DNA of 64,000 bases, from positions 4,216,001 to 4,280,000 of the forward strand of contig CP036526.1 in NCBI GenBank assembly GCA_007741555.1, in the 5' to 3' direction. Positions 1 through 10,100 of this stretch are shown piece by piece. Origin of the DNA: Stieleria marina. GTDB lineage: Bacteria > Planctomycetota > Planctomycetia > Pirellulales > Pirellulaceae. The notes under the pieces were generated by a model. It saw only the letters and a program-made list of their open reading frames with translations. It made no database searches and was not told where the DNA came from. Both the position numbers and the translations under genes were made by a program. Within the stretch, counting starts at the first letter, position 1, and every line of letters starts with the position of its first letter.

Positions 1-35
1 CGTTTCGTTATCTCGTTTTCGATTGATCGCTGCTG

Positions 36-818
36 ATGCCAATCCAAGTCAAATGCCAGTGCGGCAAAGCTCTGAAGGTGAAGGACGAACTGGCTGGAAA
101 AGCGGTCAAATGCCCTGGTTGTGGCAAGGTGATCAAGATTGGTCAGAAAGCCGCTGCCCCCGTTAAACCATCCGTAAAACCATCCGCGAAGCCGGCGTCC
201 AAACCGGCGGCAGCGCGACCTCCCGCAGCGGCCGCCGCACCTGTCGGCGGGGGAGATTCTCTGGATGATCTTTTCGACGAAGAAGGCTTCAGCGATCATG
301 TGGCGAGTCTCTGCCCGAATTGCCGCGCCGAGATGTCCACCGGTGCTGTCTTCTGCACCAAGTGCGGTTTCAACAAAGAAACCGGCGACCTGATGCAGGC
401 GCATAAAACCGCCGGTGTCGACATTGACGCCGGTACGATGGCGTTGGACAAAGCCGAAGCGGACATGAAAAAGGCCGATCGGCTGCAGCGTGAGATGGAA
501 TCCAAGGCTGGCATGCCCTGGTGGATGTTGGCGTTGGTGATATTTATGATGGGATCGGGCACCGCCATCGCCGTAATCGCGGTCAACATGGCCAACCGAA
601 CCGAAGAAGGTTCCGCGAGCGAGTTCAGCGCGATGGCGTTGTTCTTGCAGGTATGTGCCGGAGCGGTCAGCTTTTTGTCGGTAGGAGCCCTGCTGAAGCT
701 CGGAATCCTGTTTGCCAAAAAGGAAGCCCAGAAGAAGGACATCATCAAACTGACGATCGGATTTTTGCTTTTCGGTGGCATCGGGATCGGCCTTTTGGTT
801 GCCGCATCGCGTCAGTAG
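36..818 (+). CDS. Zinc-ribbon membrane protein
   Basis: A 260-residue protein with two zinc-ribbon-like cysteine sets: C7/C9 with C26/C29 at the N-terminus, and C93/C96 with C107/C110. A Lys/Pro/Ala-rich linker (about 38-70) separates them. Three likely membrane helices follow at about 162-184, 200-224 and 237-257, with a short charged helix (135-158) before the first. This design, a small N-terminal ribbon, low-complexity linker and C-terminal membrane part, is common among uncharacterised planctomycete proteins. No enzymatic motif is visible. The next gene begins 18 nt downstream and is also membrane-bound, so the two are probably co-transcribed. Function unknown; metal binding by the cysteines is inferred. 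Confidence 0.85.
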   Translation: MPIQVKCQCGKALKVKDELAGKAVKCPGCGKVIKIGQKAAAPVKPSVKPSAKPASKPAAARPPAAAAAPVGGGDSLDDLFDEEGFSDHVASLCPNCRAEMSTGAVFCTKCGFNKETGDLMQAHKTAGVDIDAGTMALDKAEADMKKADRLQREMESKAGMPWWMLALVIFMMGSGTAIAVIAVNMANRTEEGSASEFSAMALFLQVCAGAVSFLSVGALLKLGILFAKKEAQKKDIIKLTIGFLLFGGIGIGLLVAASRQ

Positions 819-836
819 GAACGCTGGAGATCGATC

Positions 837-1073
837 GTGCCCTGGCCTGCTTCCATCGCTCTGATTTGCATTACCGTTTCGATGTTCGCGACCTTGCTGC
901 TTGAGCTATGGACAGGCTTGGCGGTCGCGGGATGGGCCGGTGACTTTGCCCTGGTCGACCGGCAAAAGCAACCGATTATCTACTGGGCAATCATGCTGTT
1001 GCAGATCAGTTCGTTAGTCGTGACCATTGCCGTGGCATACTACTTTGTCGTGGCACCCGCGGCAGCTCTTTAG
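837..1073 (+). CDS. Small two-helix membrane protein
   Basis: A 78-residue protein starting at GTG 837, supported by a GGAGA ribosome-binding site at 826-830. Two hydrophobic helices (about 5-25 and 48-72) flank a short loop with charged residues (VDRQKQP). It lies 18 nt behind the zinc-ribbon membrane protein and is probably co-expressed with it. Its stop overlaps the stop of the convergent gene by four bases (1070-1073). No family recognised. Confidence 0.7.
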   Translation: MPWPASIALICITVSMFATLLLELWTGLAVAGWAGDFALVDRQKQPIIYWAIMLLQISSLVVTIAVAYYFVVAPAAAL

Positions 1074-1996
1074 CGAACACATCGCCATCCGCATTGTCGC
1101 AGCCAGTAGACGCATGCGGACGTAAACGCACCGATGATCGCGGCGCCAAATAGCGATAACGGTAGGGTTACGTGAGCTTGATAGACTACACTCTGCCAGC
1201 CGAATTCGACGGTGGCCAGGCACGCGACAAAGGCAAACGACATCGCGAACGCGGTGACGCAGCTTGCAATCACTCCCTTCCTGCCGACCGGTGCGTCTCG
1301 CAAATACGCCACGCACGCCACAATGCCCATCACTGCGCCTAGAGCCGATACGCCGCCAAAGGCCAATGTCGCTTCGATCGGCACTTCGCTTTTCAGAACA
1401 GAAACAAACGCAAACGTGATCGCGACGATCGTGGTGAGCTGAATGAGCGTTTGAATTCCCAGCCGCGGAAGCTGTTCGCTGGTGGTGCGTAGATGGGCTA
1501 AAGTCCAGGGCGTGCAAAGCTGAGCCAGGATTCCAACGGTCGCTGCGCAAACAAACACGCTTGAAAACAGAACCGCAACGGACGGGACGATGTCAGCCCA
1601 GTCGACCGTTTCGACCATTGCCAAGCTGATAGTGAATCCCACCACCGACGGGACAAACAGTGCGATTGCGACCGCGTAGCGAATCACCAGCGGCACATGC
1701 CAAAACATGGCCGCCGCAATCGAAAACGACCCGACCGATCCCGCGGGAAATATGACCAACATGGCAACACCGCCCATCACCCAAAACGCAGGGCGACCGG
1801 AAAACACGTCCTCGACAAGTTCAATCCCCAGCGGGATCGCGACACTCAAGCAAAACAGAAGGACGCCCAAGCCTGCTAAGCCCAAGCCCACGCTGGCTCG
1901 GTCCGGGTCCGACGAGGTATTCCCATCGAACCGGAATAGAAGCGGGGCGTTTTCCGCCAAATCGACCTCGACGACGTCCATCGCCTGATGTGACAT
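1070..1996 (-). CDS. Multi-pass membrane protein, unknown function
   Basis: The reading frame is open from 2137, but the ATG at 1994-1996 (MSHQAMDVVEVDL) is the better start: an AGGA lies about ten bases upstream and the preceding 47 residues are low quality. The resulting 308-residue protein has a short acidic N-terminal tail and about seven to eight hydrophobic helices (GLAGLGVLLFCLSVAIPLGI, VMGGVAMLVIFPAGSVG, LVIRYAVAIALFVPSVVGFT and others). Few charged residues lie between the helices and no transporter signature is visible. It is tail-to-tail with the small membrane protein to its left. I do not recognise a family. Confidence 0.75.
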   Translation of the reverse strand: MSHQAMDVVEVDLAENAPLLFRFDGNTSSDPDRASVGLGLAGLGVLLFCLSVAIPLGIELVEDVFSGRPAFWVMGGVAMLVIFPAGSVGSFSIAAAMFWHVPLVIRYAVAIALFVPSVVGFTISLAMVETVDWADIVPSVAVLFSSVFVCAATVGILAQLCTPWTLAHLRTTSEQLPRLGIQTLIQLTTIVAITFAFVSVLKSEVPIEATLAFGGVSALGAVMGIVACVAYLRDAPVGRKGVIASCVTAFAMSFAFVACLATVEFGWQSVVYQAHVTLPLSLFGAAIIGAFTSACVYWLRQCGWRCVR

Positions 1997-2323
1997 CGGG
2001 ACATCCTGCGAAACATCATCAAACAATCGAGGTGAAGCGTTCACGCAAAATCCTAGGGAGCTTTGCTTAGATGCAATCGCCGTGTCGACGTCTTGCCAGC
2101 GCCACGTAGACGCCTCGCCAGCGCCGTACCGTAGCAAGCCTCAAACGTAAGCCAACACGACCCAGCATGCAAACACGCCGCATGCAAGTAACACAACAGG
2201 CGACGATCGCCGCGTGCAATCTCTACTGACGCAAAGCCAGATCCCACGGTCGCGGCCTATTGTGCAGCACACGACTGCACAGACCACAACGGGATCTGCT
2301 TGAATGCACGCTGCGGAACCATG
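1997..2323. other. Intergenic stretch, no gene seen
   Basis: This gap lies between the start of the leftward membrane-protein gene and the stop of the leftward S1-domain gene. If the membrane protein started at 2137 the gap would shrink by about 140 bases. I see no hairpin with a T-run and no convincing short gene. A GCCAGCGCC motif occurs twice about 23 bases apart near 2096 and 2118. The promoter for the leftward membrane protein should lie here. Confidence 0.5.
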
Positions 2324-3964
2324 CTACCAGCGAAGACCAAATTTCTCACCACCCGCACTCGCATTGTTGCCGCCTTTGAGCGGGCCACTGTGAGTTGCTT
2401 TGACGACAGGTTCGCGTGGCGGCTCGTCGACTTCTTCGACGTCTTTCTTCCCTTCGCTTTCGGGGACGTGTTGGGCGGCTTTGATCGACAACCCGATCTT
2501 TTGCGCGTCACGATCAAAGCTCAGAACCTTGACTTCGACTTCTTCGCCTTCGCTGACGATCGAATCGATTCGCGAAACACGGTGATGAGCCATCTCGCTG
2601 ATGTGGACCAGACCTTCGACTCCAGCGGCCAAACGGACAAAACAACCAAACGCCGCGATGCGGGTCACGCTGCCTTTGTGATTGGTCCCTACGGCAAATT
2701 CTGCTTCGGCGGTGTCCCAGGGATTTTCCTGAAGGTCGCGGTACGACAAGCTGATCTTGCCGGTTTCTTTGTCGACCGAATCGACCACGACGGAAACTTG
2801 CTGTCCCATTTCCAGCAGCTCGCTCGGGTGTTTGATTCGATCCCAGCTCAATTTGCTGATGTGAATCAGTCCATCGCATCCACCCAAATCGACGAACGCG
2901 CCGAAATCTTTGATGGTTCGCACGACGCCATCCATCTGGTCGCCCGGCTCCATCTTTTCGAGTTGTTCTTTGCGTTTGACCTCGCGTTCGCGTTCCAAGA
3001 TCGCGCGACGGCTGAGCACCAAGTTGCCGCGGCCCGCGTTGGCTTCGGTGACCAAGCAAACCATTTTTTGATCGACAAATTCGCTCAGGTCTTCGACTCG
3101 GTATTCAGTGATCTGGCTAATCGGCATGAACCCGCTGACGCCGCCCACTTTGCACTCGAGGCCGCCTTTGTTGTGTCCGGTGACGGTCGCCGTTACAACA
3201 GCGCCTTCGTCGATGTCGCCCAAGTCGGCGACCGCAACGGTTGAACCCGGCAATGATAGAGCGTAGAGACCGTCTTCGGAATTCAATCCCCGCACGACCA
3301 CTTCGATCGACTGGCCAGGCACCGGCTCTTCGCCAGTGAACTGCTCAAACGCGAGCGTGCCTTGATCGGGTCCACCCAAACTGAGAAAGACCGTGTCGGT
3401 TTGGATCTTGATGACTTGACCGTGAACCGTTTGGCCTTCTTCGAGCGGTTCTTTGCGTTCGGGCATTCCTGCCGGCCCGCTCATGATGGCGTCGAAATCT
3501 GCTGCCGCTAATTCGGCGTCCAATTCCGCTTGGATATCGTCGGGAAGTTCCTGGCGCAAACTTGGCACAGCGACTTTGACGCGAGGTGTTTTGGGAGCCG
3601 TGTTCTGGCCCGTCACACCGGACGTTTTCACTTTGTGTTGTTTTTTCTTGCCAGCACCCGGCTTCGCCTTGGGTTTGTCGATGGTCGCATTTTGCGCTTC
3701 ACCGGCTGCTTTCAACAGTTCGGGTGACACCGACGGCGAAGCAGGTTTGGCAACGCCCAGCCCGCGAGCAGCCAACGGACCGGTCGGACGCGCTGCTGGT
3801 TTGCCGGCTGCAGCAGCGGGTTCGGTTACGGTCGGTGCTGTCGCAGATGCTGCTGTTGGTTCAGCAGGACTTTGCGCCGGAGAAGTTTCGACAGCCGCTG
3901 CATTGGATGCCGCAGTCGTTTCAGTGACGTCTGAACTTTCGGGAGTTTGGTCGCCAGTTGTCAT
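2324..3964 (-). CDS. S1 RNA-binding domain protein (ribosomal S1-like)
   Basis: A 546-residue protein from ATG 3964; an upstream in-frame start at 4009 would add only 15 unlikely residues. The first 170 residues are low-complexity, rich in Ala/Thr/Pro, with a basic patch near 100-113. Four S1 (OB-fold) domains follow at about 176-238, 252-322, 340-410 and 426-497. The third and fourth are canonical, with FGAFVDL and GLIHIS, and FGCFVRL and GLVHIS. The tail is a short charged segment. E. coli ribosomal protein S1 has six repeats, so a four-repeat S1-like protein that binds mRNA, possibly during translation initiation, is the best reading. Whether it is the housekeeping S1 cannot be told from this window. 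Confidence 0.92.
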   Translation of the reverse strand: MTTGDQTPESSDVTETTAASNAAAVETSPAQSPAEPTAASATAPTVTEPAAAAGKPAARPTGPLAARGLGVAKPASPSVSPELLKAAGEAQNATIDKPKAKPGAGKKKQHKVKTSGVTGQNTAPKTPRVKVAVPSLRQELPDDIQAELDAELAAADFDAIMSGPAGMPERKEPLEEGQTVHGQVIKIQTDTVFLSLGGPDQGTLAFEQFTGEEPVPGQSIEVVVRGLNSEDGLYALSLPGSTVAVADLGDIDEGAVVTATVTGHNKGGLECKVGGVSGFMPISQITEYRVEDLSEFVDQKMVCLVTEANAGRGNLVLSRRAILEREREVKRKEQLEKMEPGDQMDGVVRTIKDFGAFVDLGGCDGLIHISKLSWDRIKHPSELLEMGQQVSVVVDSVDKETGKISLSYRDLQENPWDTAEAEFAVGTNHKGSVTRIAAFGCFVRLAAGVEGLVHISEMAHHRVSRIDSIVSEGEEVEVKVLSFDRDAQKIGLSIKAAQHVPESEGKKDVEEVDEPPREPVVKATHSGPLKGGNNASAGGEKFGLRW

Positions 3965-4226
3965 CAATAGTTTGTCGTCGTGAAAAGGCAGAATAACGAA
4001 ATTGGTCAACGGATAGGTCTGTCAGGATAGTCTTAACAGATGCCCTTTGCCGTCGATCAAACGCAGATCAGTTGAAAGCGGGCGGAGTTTGGCGACGCCA
4101 TCTGGTCGTTGCCACCATCGGTTGGTGGATTGACGCCCCCATAGCCCGCCCCTCAGTCTAGCAATAGGCACGGAAGATCGGTAGTCTTCGTTGCTTTAGT
4201 TCGTCCCCGAAACTAGGCCGTTTGTA

Positions 4227-4733
4227 ATGCCTGAAATCGCCGGCTTTGCGTCAATTCTAACGAATGCACTTTCACCCCAGCTGGCCAGCGCGGTAACCCA
4301 ATCCGCGATGCCTGGCTTAGCAGATGGGCCCCGCAATGACGCCCTGGCCACGATTTTGAGCTCCGGTGATTTGCAGACGCACCTCGCCGGCGCAGGGGAT
4401 CGTGTCGACGAAATCATCAGCGGGCTCTGGTTATTGGCCGGTGACTTGGATCGCAGTCACACGATCAGCCAAGATCTGCCCAGCGCCGAAGGCAGCTTTT
4501 TGCATGGGATCATGCACCGCAGAGAAGGCGATTTTGGAAATGCCAAATATTGGTTTCGCCGCGTGGGTGATCATCCAGTCTTTGACCAAATTGCCCAAGC
4601 CGCCGGGTCCGTTTATGACGACCCTAGCGATTTTGTCGATTTATGTAGTGATGCGATTCGCCGTGGCGAGCCGGACGACTGCATGGCGGCTCAGTGGATC
4701 GAATGGCAATGCATAATGGCGTATCTTTGCTAA
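4227..4733 (+). CDS. Hypothetical protein
   Basis: A 168-residue soluble protein, no signal peptide or membrane helix. The central part has a well-structured look: GLWLLAGDLDRSHTISQ, then LHGIMHRREGDFGNAKYWF and RRVGDHPVF, a pattern reminiscent of one TPR-like helical pair in which items are counted as 'small versus large' units. The ATG at 4227 follows a TAGG about ten bases upstream. The neighbours do not point to a pathway. Probably a genuine conserved planctomycete gene of unknown function. Confidence 0.75.
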   Translation: MPEIAGFASILTNALSPQLASAVTQSAMPGLADGPRNDALATILSSGDLQTHLAGAGDRVDEIISGLWLLAGDLDRSHTISQDLPSAEGSFLHGIMHRREGDFGNAKYWFRRVGDHPVFDQIAQAAGSVYDDPSDFVDLCSDAIRRGEPDDCMAAQWIEWQCIMAYLC

Positions 4734-5434
4734 TCACTTCACCATGCTTGCGATGCGGCTTCTGAAGGCAGCGCTGGGCGATGTGAATCCCGTAGCCGAC
4801 GCCGACTTTGAGCCGACGTTAAGTGGACAGTCAACTTCGCCGGTAAAGTCCGAGCGACATTTGACGCGGGCCGCTGCGTTCTTGCTGCTGTATGTTTGTC
4901 GCAACTGACTTGGCCGAAACAATCGCGGCTTATGAAAGAACGTGAAAACTGTGGCTGACCACAGGTCACTTGAGCGCGATTGCGTGGGGGTTGCCCCGCA
5001 TTCATGCCAAATGGGCGGGTGGCCGTTTGACTTTGCCCGCACCATGTCCGATATCTTTCTAGGTTCAGATGATGAATGTTCGTTGCATGTGTGGGGCAAG
5101 CAGCAAGCGGGCGTCATTCGAACGACTAACGATCTGAATTTTGATCAGCTTTCGACCTTTCGGGGAAGAGACGCTGGGGCACAGAATTCAGGTCGTTTTT
5201 TTATGCGCCGCTGGTGCCTCGATCGCCCCCGAAGTGTGTTGCCTTTTGGATCGCCACGTTGCGTCAGTGCAACGTCATCGAAAGCAGCCAGCCACCTTCT
5301 GCACGCGGCAATCGCCGTCTATCCGGCAATTTGCAGTCATAACGCGGCAACCGACCCCTTGCGGCACGGCAGATGCATCTTAGCAATCGCAGTATTCACG
5401 CTGCCCAATCCGATTGCTTCCCCCGATCATCTGA
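4734..5434. other. 701-bp stretch with no convincing gene
   Basis: Frames here give only low-quality translations rich in Cys, His, Trp and Arg, unlike the flanking genes. The best short candidate is a 54-codon plus-strand ORF at 4744-4908 (begins MLAMRLLKAALGDV), ten bases after the preceding stop. It has plausible codon use but no clear ribosome-binding site, so I do not call it. No terminator-like hairpin was found. It may hold decayed coding DNA plus the promoter of the gene at 5435. Confidence 0.5.
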
Positions 5435-6283
5435 ATGCACTGCATCACCTTGGCCGAAGTCGCCGCGATTCTATCGCAGCACGGACCCGATCTCATTTCT
5501 AGCCAAACGGAAATTCGGTCCGAAGCGGTCACGTGCTACTGGGCCAGTTCGCGTCGCCGGATCGCAATTTGGCACGGACTGTTAGCGGAGCACCGCGCTG
5601 CTCAGCGAGTCGGTGACACCGTGGACTTGCGATTCTGGTGGGATCGCAACATGCCACTACTGGAAGAGATCATCGTATCGGAAATGCTGACTCGCGTCGT
5701 CGCGGCCGTCACCGCCGAGATCGAATCCGCCAACGCGTCGGCCAAAGGACGCGATGAAGTGTCACCCGTCACGCACACGATTTTTCTGGCGCACTTGGAC
5801 GTCAGTCACCGCGTCCATCGGCTGATGATTCACCGCGAAGGATACTCGGTCCATCACGCTGTCCGGCTGAACCGATTGCGTCAGGGGGTGCAGCGGTGGA
5901 ACGATGCCTTGATCGGACGTCTTTCGATGCAACCGTCCGAAGCGTTGGCGTTTGCCTTTGATCATGACAGAGCAGCGACCTTTGCAAAAGAATCGCGCGA
6001 ACGCGGAGTGCATGCCGTGCGCAATGTCAGTTGCTGGCTGATGAATGCGTCCATGCGAGACATGCTCAGCCGACGCGTTTCAACGGAAGCCGCTTTTCCC
6101 GAAGCCAACCAGGACGTTGCCGATTCGGTCATGTCGATGTTGCAGCCAGAACTCTTCGACGACTTGGGGACGCTAAAATCCGGCTGGTTACACCGCATCG
6201 GACAAGAACAGAGTTCCCCGGAATCCATGCCCGAGTTCAAGAAACCGAATTTAGACTGGAGCATGGGCAACAAAGAACTCTAG
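5435..6283 (+). CDS. Hypothetical protein, helical
   Basis: A 282-residue soluble protein starting at ATG 5435, which directly follows an in-frame TGA, so no longer version is possible. The sequence is largely alpha-helical with many conserved-looking Trp, His and Arg residues (CYWASSRRRIAIWHGLL, LRFWWDRNMPLLEEI, FLAHLDVSHRVHRLMIHREG). No signal peptide, membrane helix or known catalytic motif is visible. It stands alone: a 200-bp gap with a tandem repeat follows and an apparently empty stretch precedes it. Family not recognised. Confidence 0.75.
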   Translation: MHCITLAEVAAILSQHGPDLISSQTEIRSEAVTCYWASSRRRIAIWHGLLAEHRAAQRVGDTVDLRFWWDRNMPLLEEIIVSEMLTRVVAAVTAEIESANASAKGRDEVSPVTHTIFLAHLDVSHRVHRLMIHREGYSVHHAVRLNRLRQGVQRWNDALIGRLSMQPSEALAFAFDHDRAATFAKESRERGVHAVRNVSCWLMNASMRDMLSRRVSTEAAFPEANQDVADSVMSMLQPELFDDLGTLKSGWLHRIGQEQSSPESMPEFKKPNLDWSMGNKEL

Positions 6284-6300
6284 CAGGTTCGCCCCCTAGG

Positions 6301-6348
6301 GATTGCCCTGGAGATTGCCCTGGGGATTGCCCTGGGGATTGCCCTGTG
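6301..6348. repeat. Four-copy 12-bp tandem repeat
   Basis: Four consecutive copies of the unit GATTGCCCTGGG occupy 6301-6348; the first ends GGA and the last TG rather than GG. It sits 18 bases after the stop of the 282-residue hypothetical gene and before a secreted-protein gene, and is not translated in either neighbour. There are no spacers, so it is not a CRISPR array. Probably replication slippage. Confidence 0.9.
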
Positions 6349-6481
6349 CACAGGAACCGCGGGGCAAGCCAAACGACATTGCTCTGCTGCGATCGACGAC
6401 GAAACGATACTCTGTTGGGATCGATTCCCAGTCGCGAGAATCCGCTCGCGAGGGCTCCGGCGTAAAACGAAGAGTGTCCGC

Positions 6482-7039
6482 ATGCTGCGATACGTTCCCA
6501 CCGCTCTCTCTTGCTTAATGGTTTTGTCGTGTGCGTGGGCGGACGAACCGTGCTCGGGCGTTGACGCACCGAAGAGCAAGCCGAACGCTAAACCTTCGGC
6601 ACGAATCACGGCGACGACTTGCAAATTCACGTTTCCAGTGGACGATCTGGATCAGACGTGGGAATGGGGTGTCAGCCCACTCAACGCATGCGAATACTCG
6701 TGGATGGTCACGGTCAAACTCAAAGAAGCCACCTTCCAGATAGGTGTCTCGCACTTCAACGCTTTTGGCATTGCACAGTCGGGTTCGTTCGACGATTTCC
6801 TGCGGGCCAGCCAAGCCGACGTTTGGAAATTGAAACCGGACAAGCAAGGCGCCACGGTCGTCGACGGCATCAAAGTCATTTGCAAATCCAACGGCCCAGC
6901 TTTGGAAATCACTGTCGACGACGCAGACTGGTCCGCCGCTGTATTTGCGCAGCGTCCTGCCTTGGTCAAACTCCAGACGACGGGTACTCGGCTTAAAAAA
7001 TCCGAGCACGCCGTCAAAATAAAATACAAATCCGACTGA
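6482..7039 (+). CDS. Secreted hypothetical protein
   Basis: A 185-residue protein with a clear Sec signal peptide: MLRYVPTALSCLMVLSCAWA followed by DEPC, cleavage predicted after AWA at residue 20. The mature part is about 165 residues, beta-rich, with a Lys/Pro-rich linker (28-40) and a segment beginning TCKFTFPVDDLDQTWEWGVS. It has two cysteines soon after the cleavage site and a few more, so a disulfide is possible. No family recognised. It is convergent with the giant extracellular protein. Confidence 0.75.
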   Translation: MLRYVPTALSCLMVLSCAWADEPCSGVDAPKSKPNAKPSARITATTCKFTFPVDDLDQTWEWGVSPLNACEYSWMVTVKLKEATFQIGVSHFNAFGIAQSGSFDDFLRASQADVWKLKPDKQGATVVDGIKVICKSNGPALEITVDDADWSAAVFAQRPALVKLQTTGTRLKKSEHAVKIKYKSD

Positions 7040-7054
7040 TCGACGTTCACCGGG

Positions 7055-7087
7055 TCGATGCCCCTCCATTCACTTAATGGGCATCGA
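7055..7087. terminator. Possible hairpin between convergent genes
   Basis: A 9-bp perfect stem (TCGATGCCC at 7055-7063 and GGGCATCGA at 7079-7087) with a 15-base loop lies in the 70-bp gap between two convergent stops. There is no T-run on either side, so it is only a possible transcription-stop hairpin, serving either strand. Confidence 0.4.
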
Positions 7088-7109
7088 TCATTGCTCAACT
7101 ACGCAAGCT

Positions 7110-10100
7110 CTAGCGGCTCAACAGTTCCAGTTCGTCATCGACCAAATCTTGTTCGCTTTCATCATCACCAGCAAAAATCCGGTCAATGGTGTCCAGCTCG
7201 ATCGGTGACGATTGGCCGGCTGCCACTTCATCGATACCGTTATCGACTGAGTCGCTGGAGTCCAACAGCGCCAATGCTTCATCTCGGACCGCCGTATCAT
7301 CCGCATCGGATGACGGACTTCCCAAGAAATCGCTTGGCAGCTGTTCGCCGGACGCTTGATTCGCGTTGGCTTGATCGGACAGATGGTTAAGGACGACCAA
7401 CACATCCGAAGGCGTCAATTCACCGTCGCGATTCACGTCCACATAAAATTCCGAATCGATCAACGCGGCCGATTCACCCTGCGCACCGTTGCCGCGGTTC
7501 GCTTCGGCTTGGCTTGCCAGCGCGTTAAGCACCGCCAAAGCATCCGCCGGACTAGTCTGACTATCGCCATCCGTGTCGGTTGGTTGCAACAAATTCGTTT
7601 TCGGCTGGCCCTGCAACGCGTTAGGACCGGCCGACGATCGGATCGAGTACAAGCGATCTGTCGTGGACGCTTCGAAGATCACCGCATGAAAACCGAGTTC
7701 CGACGCGTCCGCCGAAGCAAACCCGTCGACGTAAGTAGCGATGTCAAACAAATCGTCATCCAAAATCCGCACGTTGTCCGTAAACGATACCGCCCCGATC
7801 GGGACAACCGAAATCGTCGTCGGCGATACGACTCGAAAAATGATCGCCGTCGGCATGGTGGATGCCGGAATCGAATGAGCCCGTGCGACATCCAACGGCG
7901 CGATGACTCGGGATTCGATAATCACGGAACTGTCATCGTTGCGAATCGTGCCAATCGCAGATGGTGTCGCGATCACATTACCCGCGGCCGCATTGACCAA
8001 TGTCACCGTAAATTGTTCGCTCGGTTCGACAACCATGTCACCGGAGACATTCACGGTCACCACTCCTGTCGACTGACCGGCATCAAACACAACGGTCCCC
8101 GTTGGCAAGGTACCGCCAAAATCAGACGCGCTGGCGTTCGCCGACGAAGTGCCTGCGACGCTGTAATCAATCATCGCTGCCGAATCCAGACTGCCGCTAC
8201 GCGTCACCGTAAAGGTAAACGGCGTGGTGCCCGTGTCACCTTCGTTTCGATCGCTGTCGGTTGCGGCAATCGCAAAACTTGATGTAGTGTCGCTGACATC
8301 GTCATTGCGAATCACACCCGACGCGACTCCGTTTTGCAACACCACCGACGTCGATGCATTGGACAGCGTGACGTCGAAGGTTTCATCGGGTTCGACTAAC
8401 GTGTCGCCAGCGACGTTGATCAAAATCGTTTGAGTGGATTCTCCATCCGCAAACGTCACCGTTCCAGTTTCAAACACTCCGCCAGCAAAATCATCTGCGT
8501 TTGCGGCATTGGTGCCGCTACCGGTCACGGTGTAGTCAACAGTGGCAACACCATCGGTGTTGGCCGACCGCGTGACGGTAAACGACAGCACCGACGTACC
8601 AGTATCGCCTTCCGCTTTGTCACTGTCTGTCCCGGCGATCGAAACCAGCGGAGGCAAGGTGACCGGGTCCATGTCATCGTTGCGAATGGTTCCCGCAGCG
8701 GTTGCCGTTTGGATCACAAACGGAGCCGCGGCGTTCGACAAGGTCACGCTAAAGGTTTCGTCATTTTCTGTCTGATCATCACCGGCAACGGGGATGGAGA
8801 TCGTTTGAGACGATTCGCCATCGACGAAGTTCAAAGTTCCCGACGGCAACACCGCACCAACAAAATCGTCAGCAGTTGCTGCATCTGTTCCTGTCCCGAC
8901 GACTGCAAAATCGACCGCCGCATTGCCAACCGCGCTGCTGCGGTTCACGACGAACGTAAAGATCGCATCGTCAGCGTTTCCTTCCAGTTCATCGCCATCA
9001 GCCGCCGTGATCGACAACGTGGGTGCCGGAGCAACATCGTCGTTGGTGATCGTCGCCGTGGCCGAATCGACCGCGATGTTGGCTCCGCCTGATGGATTGG
9101 ATATCTGCACGGTAAAGGTTTCCGTGGCTTCCACATCGTTGTCACCCAGAATGCTGATCATAAAATCGACTTCCGCTTGCTGGTCAGCAAACGTGACAGT
9201 CCCCGCCGGCAACTGGCTGGTGGTCGTAAAGTCGCCGACCGACGCCGGGTTGTTGCCCGATCCGAACGCACGGAAATCAAACATCAGTTCGCCGTCAACG
9301 CTGCCCGAACGCGTGACACGGAACGTGAAGTTATTCATTCCGCTGTCGCCTTCCGTCAGTTCCGAATCGACTGCGACCAGCGTCAGCGAAGCCGTGCCAG
9401 CTAAATCCGATTCAAACGCTCCGATGTCCGCCTGCCCGCCTTGAGGACGAGAGACACCACGTTGATCGACGTCGCCCGCCATCGCGACGCCGGCATTGAT
9501 GGCTGGACTACCAGCGAGCAACGCGATTGTCGGTGTCAGCCCGCCGTTGTCCGTCAAGACGCCGATTCGCGCGTCGACGTTCGTCAGGTCGCTGGCACTT
9601 GTTCCGTCGACCACCGCATCGGTGGTGTCAGCAATCAAATTATTGCCCGAGCTTGTGACGGTACCGGAGATGTTTGGCCCCACCGTTGCGTTGTTCGACG
9701 CGATCAGTGTTTGCGACAAATCCACATCGCCACCACTGACTTCGATTCCGCCACCGCTGGGCGCCGTGTTGTACGCGATGGTCGCACTGCTGATTGTCAG
9801 ACTACCGCCCTCGGTCGCTAGACCACCGCCGCTGCCGGTCGCAAAGTTGTTGGCGATGGTCGAGTTGTTCAAGCTGATGTCACCACCAGAACCGTCATTG
9901 AAGACACCGCCGCCGGAACCTGACAGGTTATTGGAGATCGTTGACTGCGAAACACTGATGGTTCCCGACGCACTGTTCCACAATCCGCCGCCTTCGTTGT
10001 CCGCCGAATTGCGAGCGATCAGCGAAGCGTCGATTTGGACGGTTCCGTCACCGGTTAGATGGAGACCACCACCGTTGCCTGGAGAGGATCCCGCGTCGTT

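Noticed and set aside
2300-3244. A 314-codon plus-strand ORF antisense to the S1 gene
   Set aside because: The S1 frame has clear domains; this frame is rich in Phe/Asp/Ala with no family match.
4942-5502. A 186-codon plus-strand ORF in the empty stretch
   Set aside because: Cys/His/Arg-rich, overlaps the better 5435 gene, and lacks a ribosome-binding site.
6301-6348. Possible CRISPR array
   Set aside because: Units are contiguous 12-mers with no spacers and no cas genes.
7356-8282. A 308-codon plus-strand ORF within the giant gene
   Set aside because: It mirrors the minus-strand Calx-beta coding sequence; the translation is Arg-rich and lacks any family pattern or ribosome-binding site.
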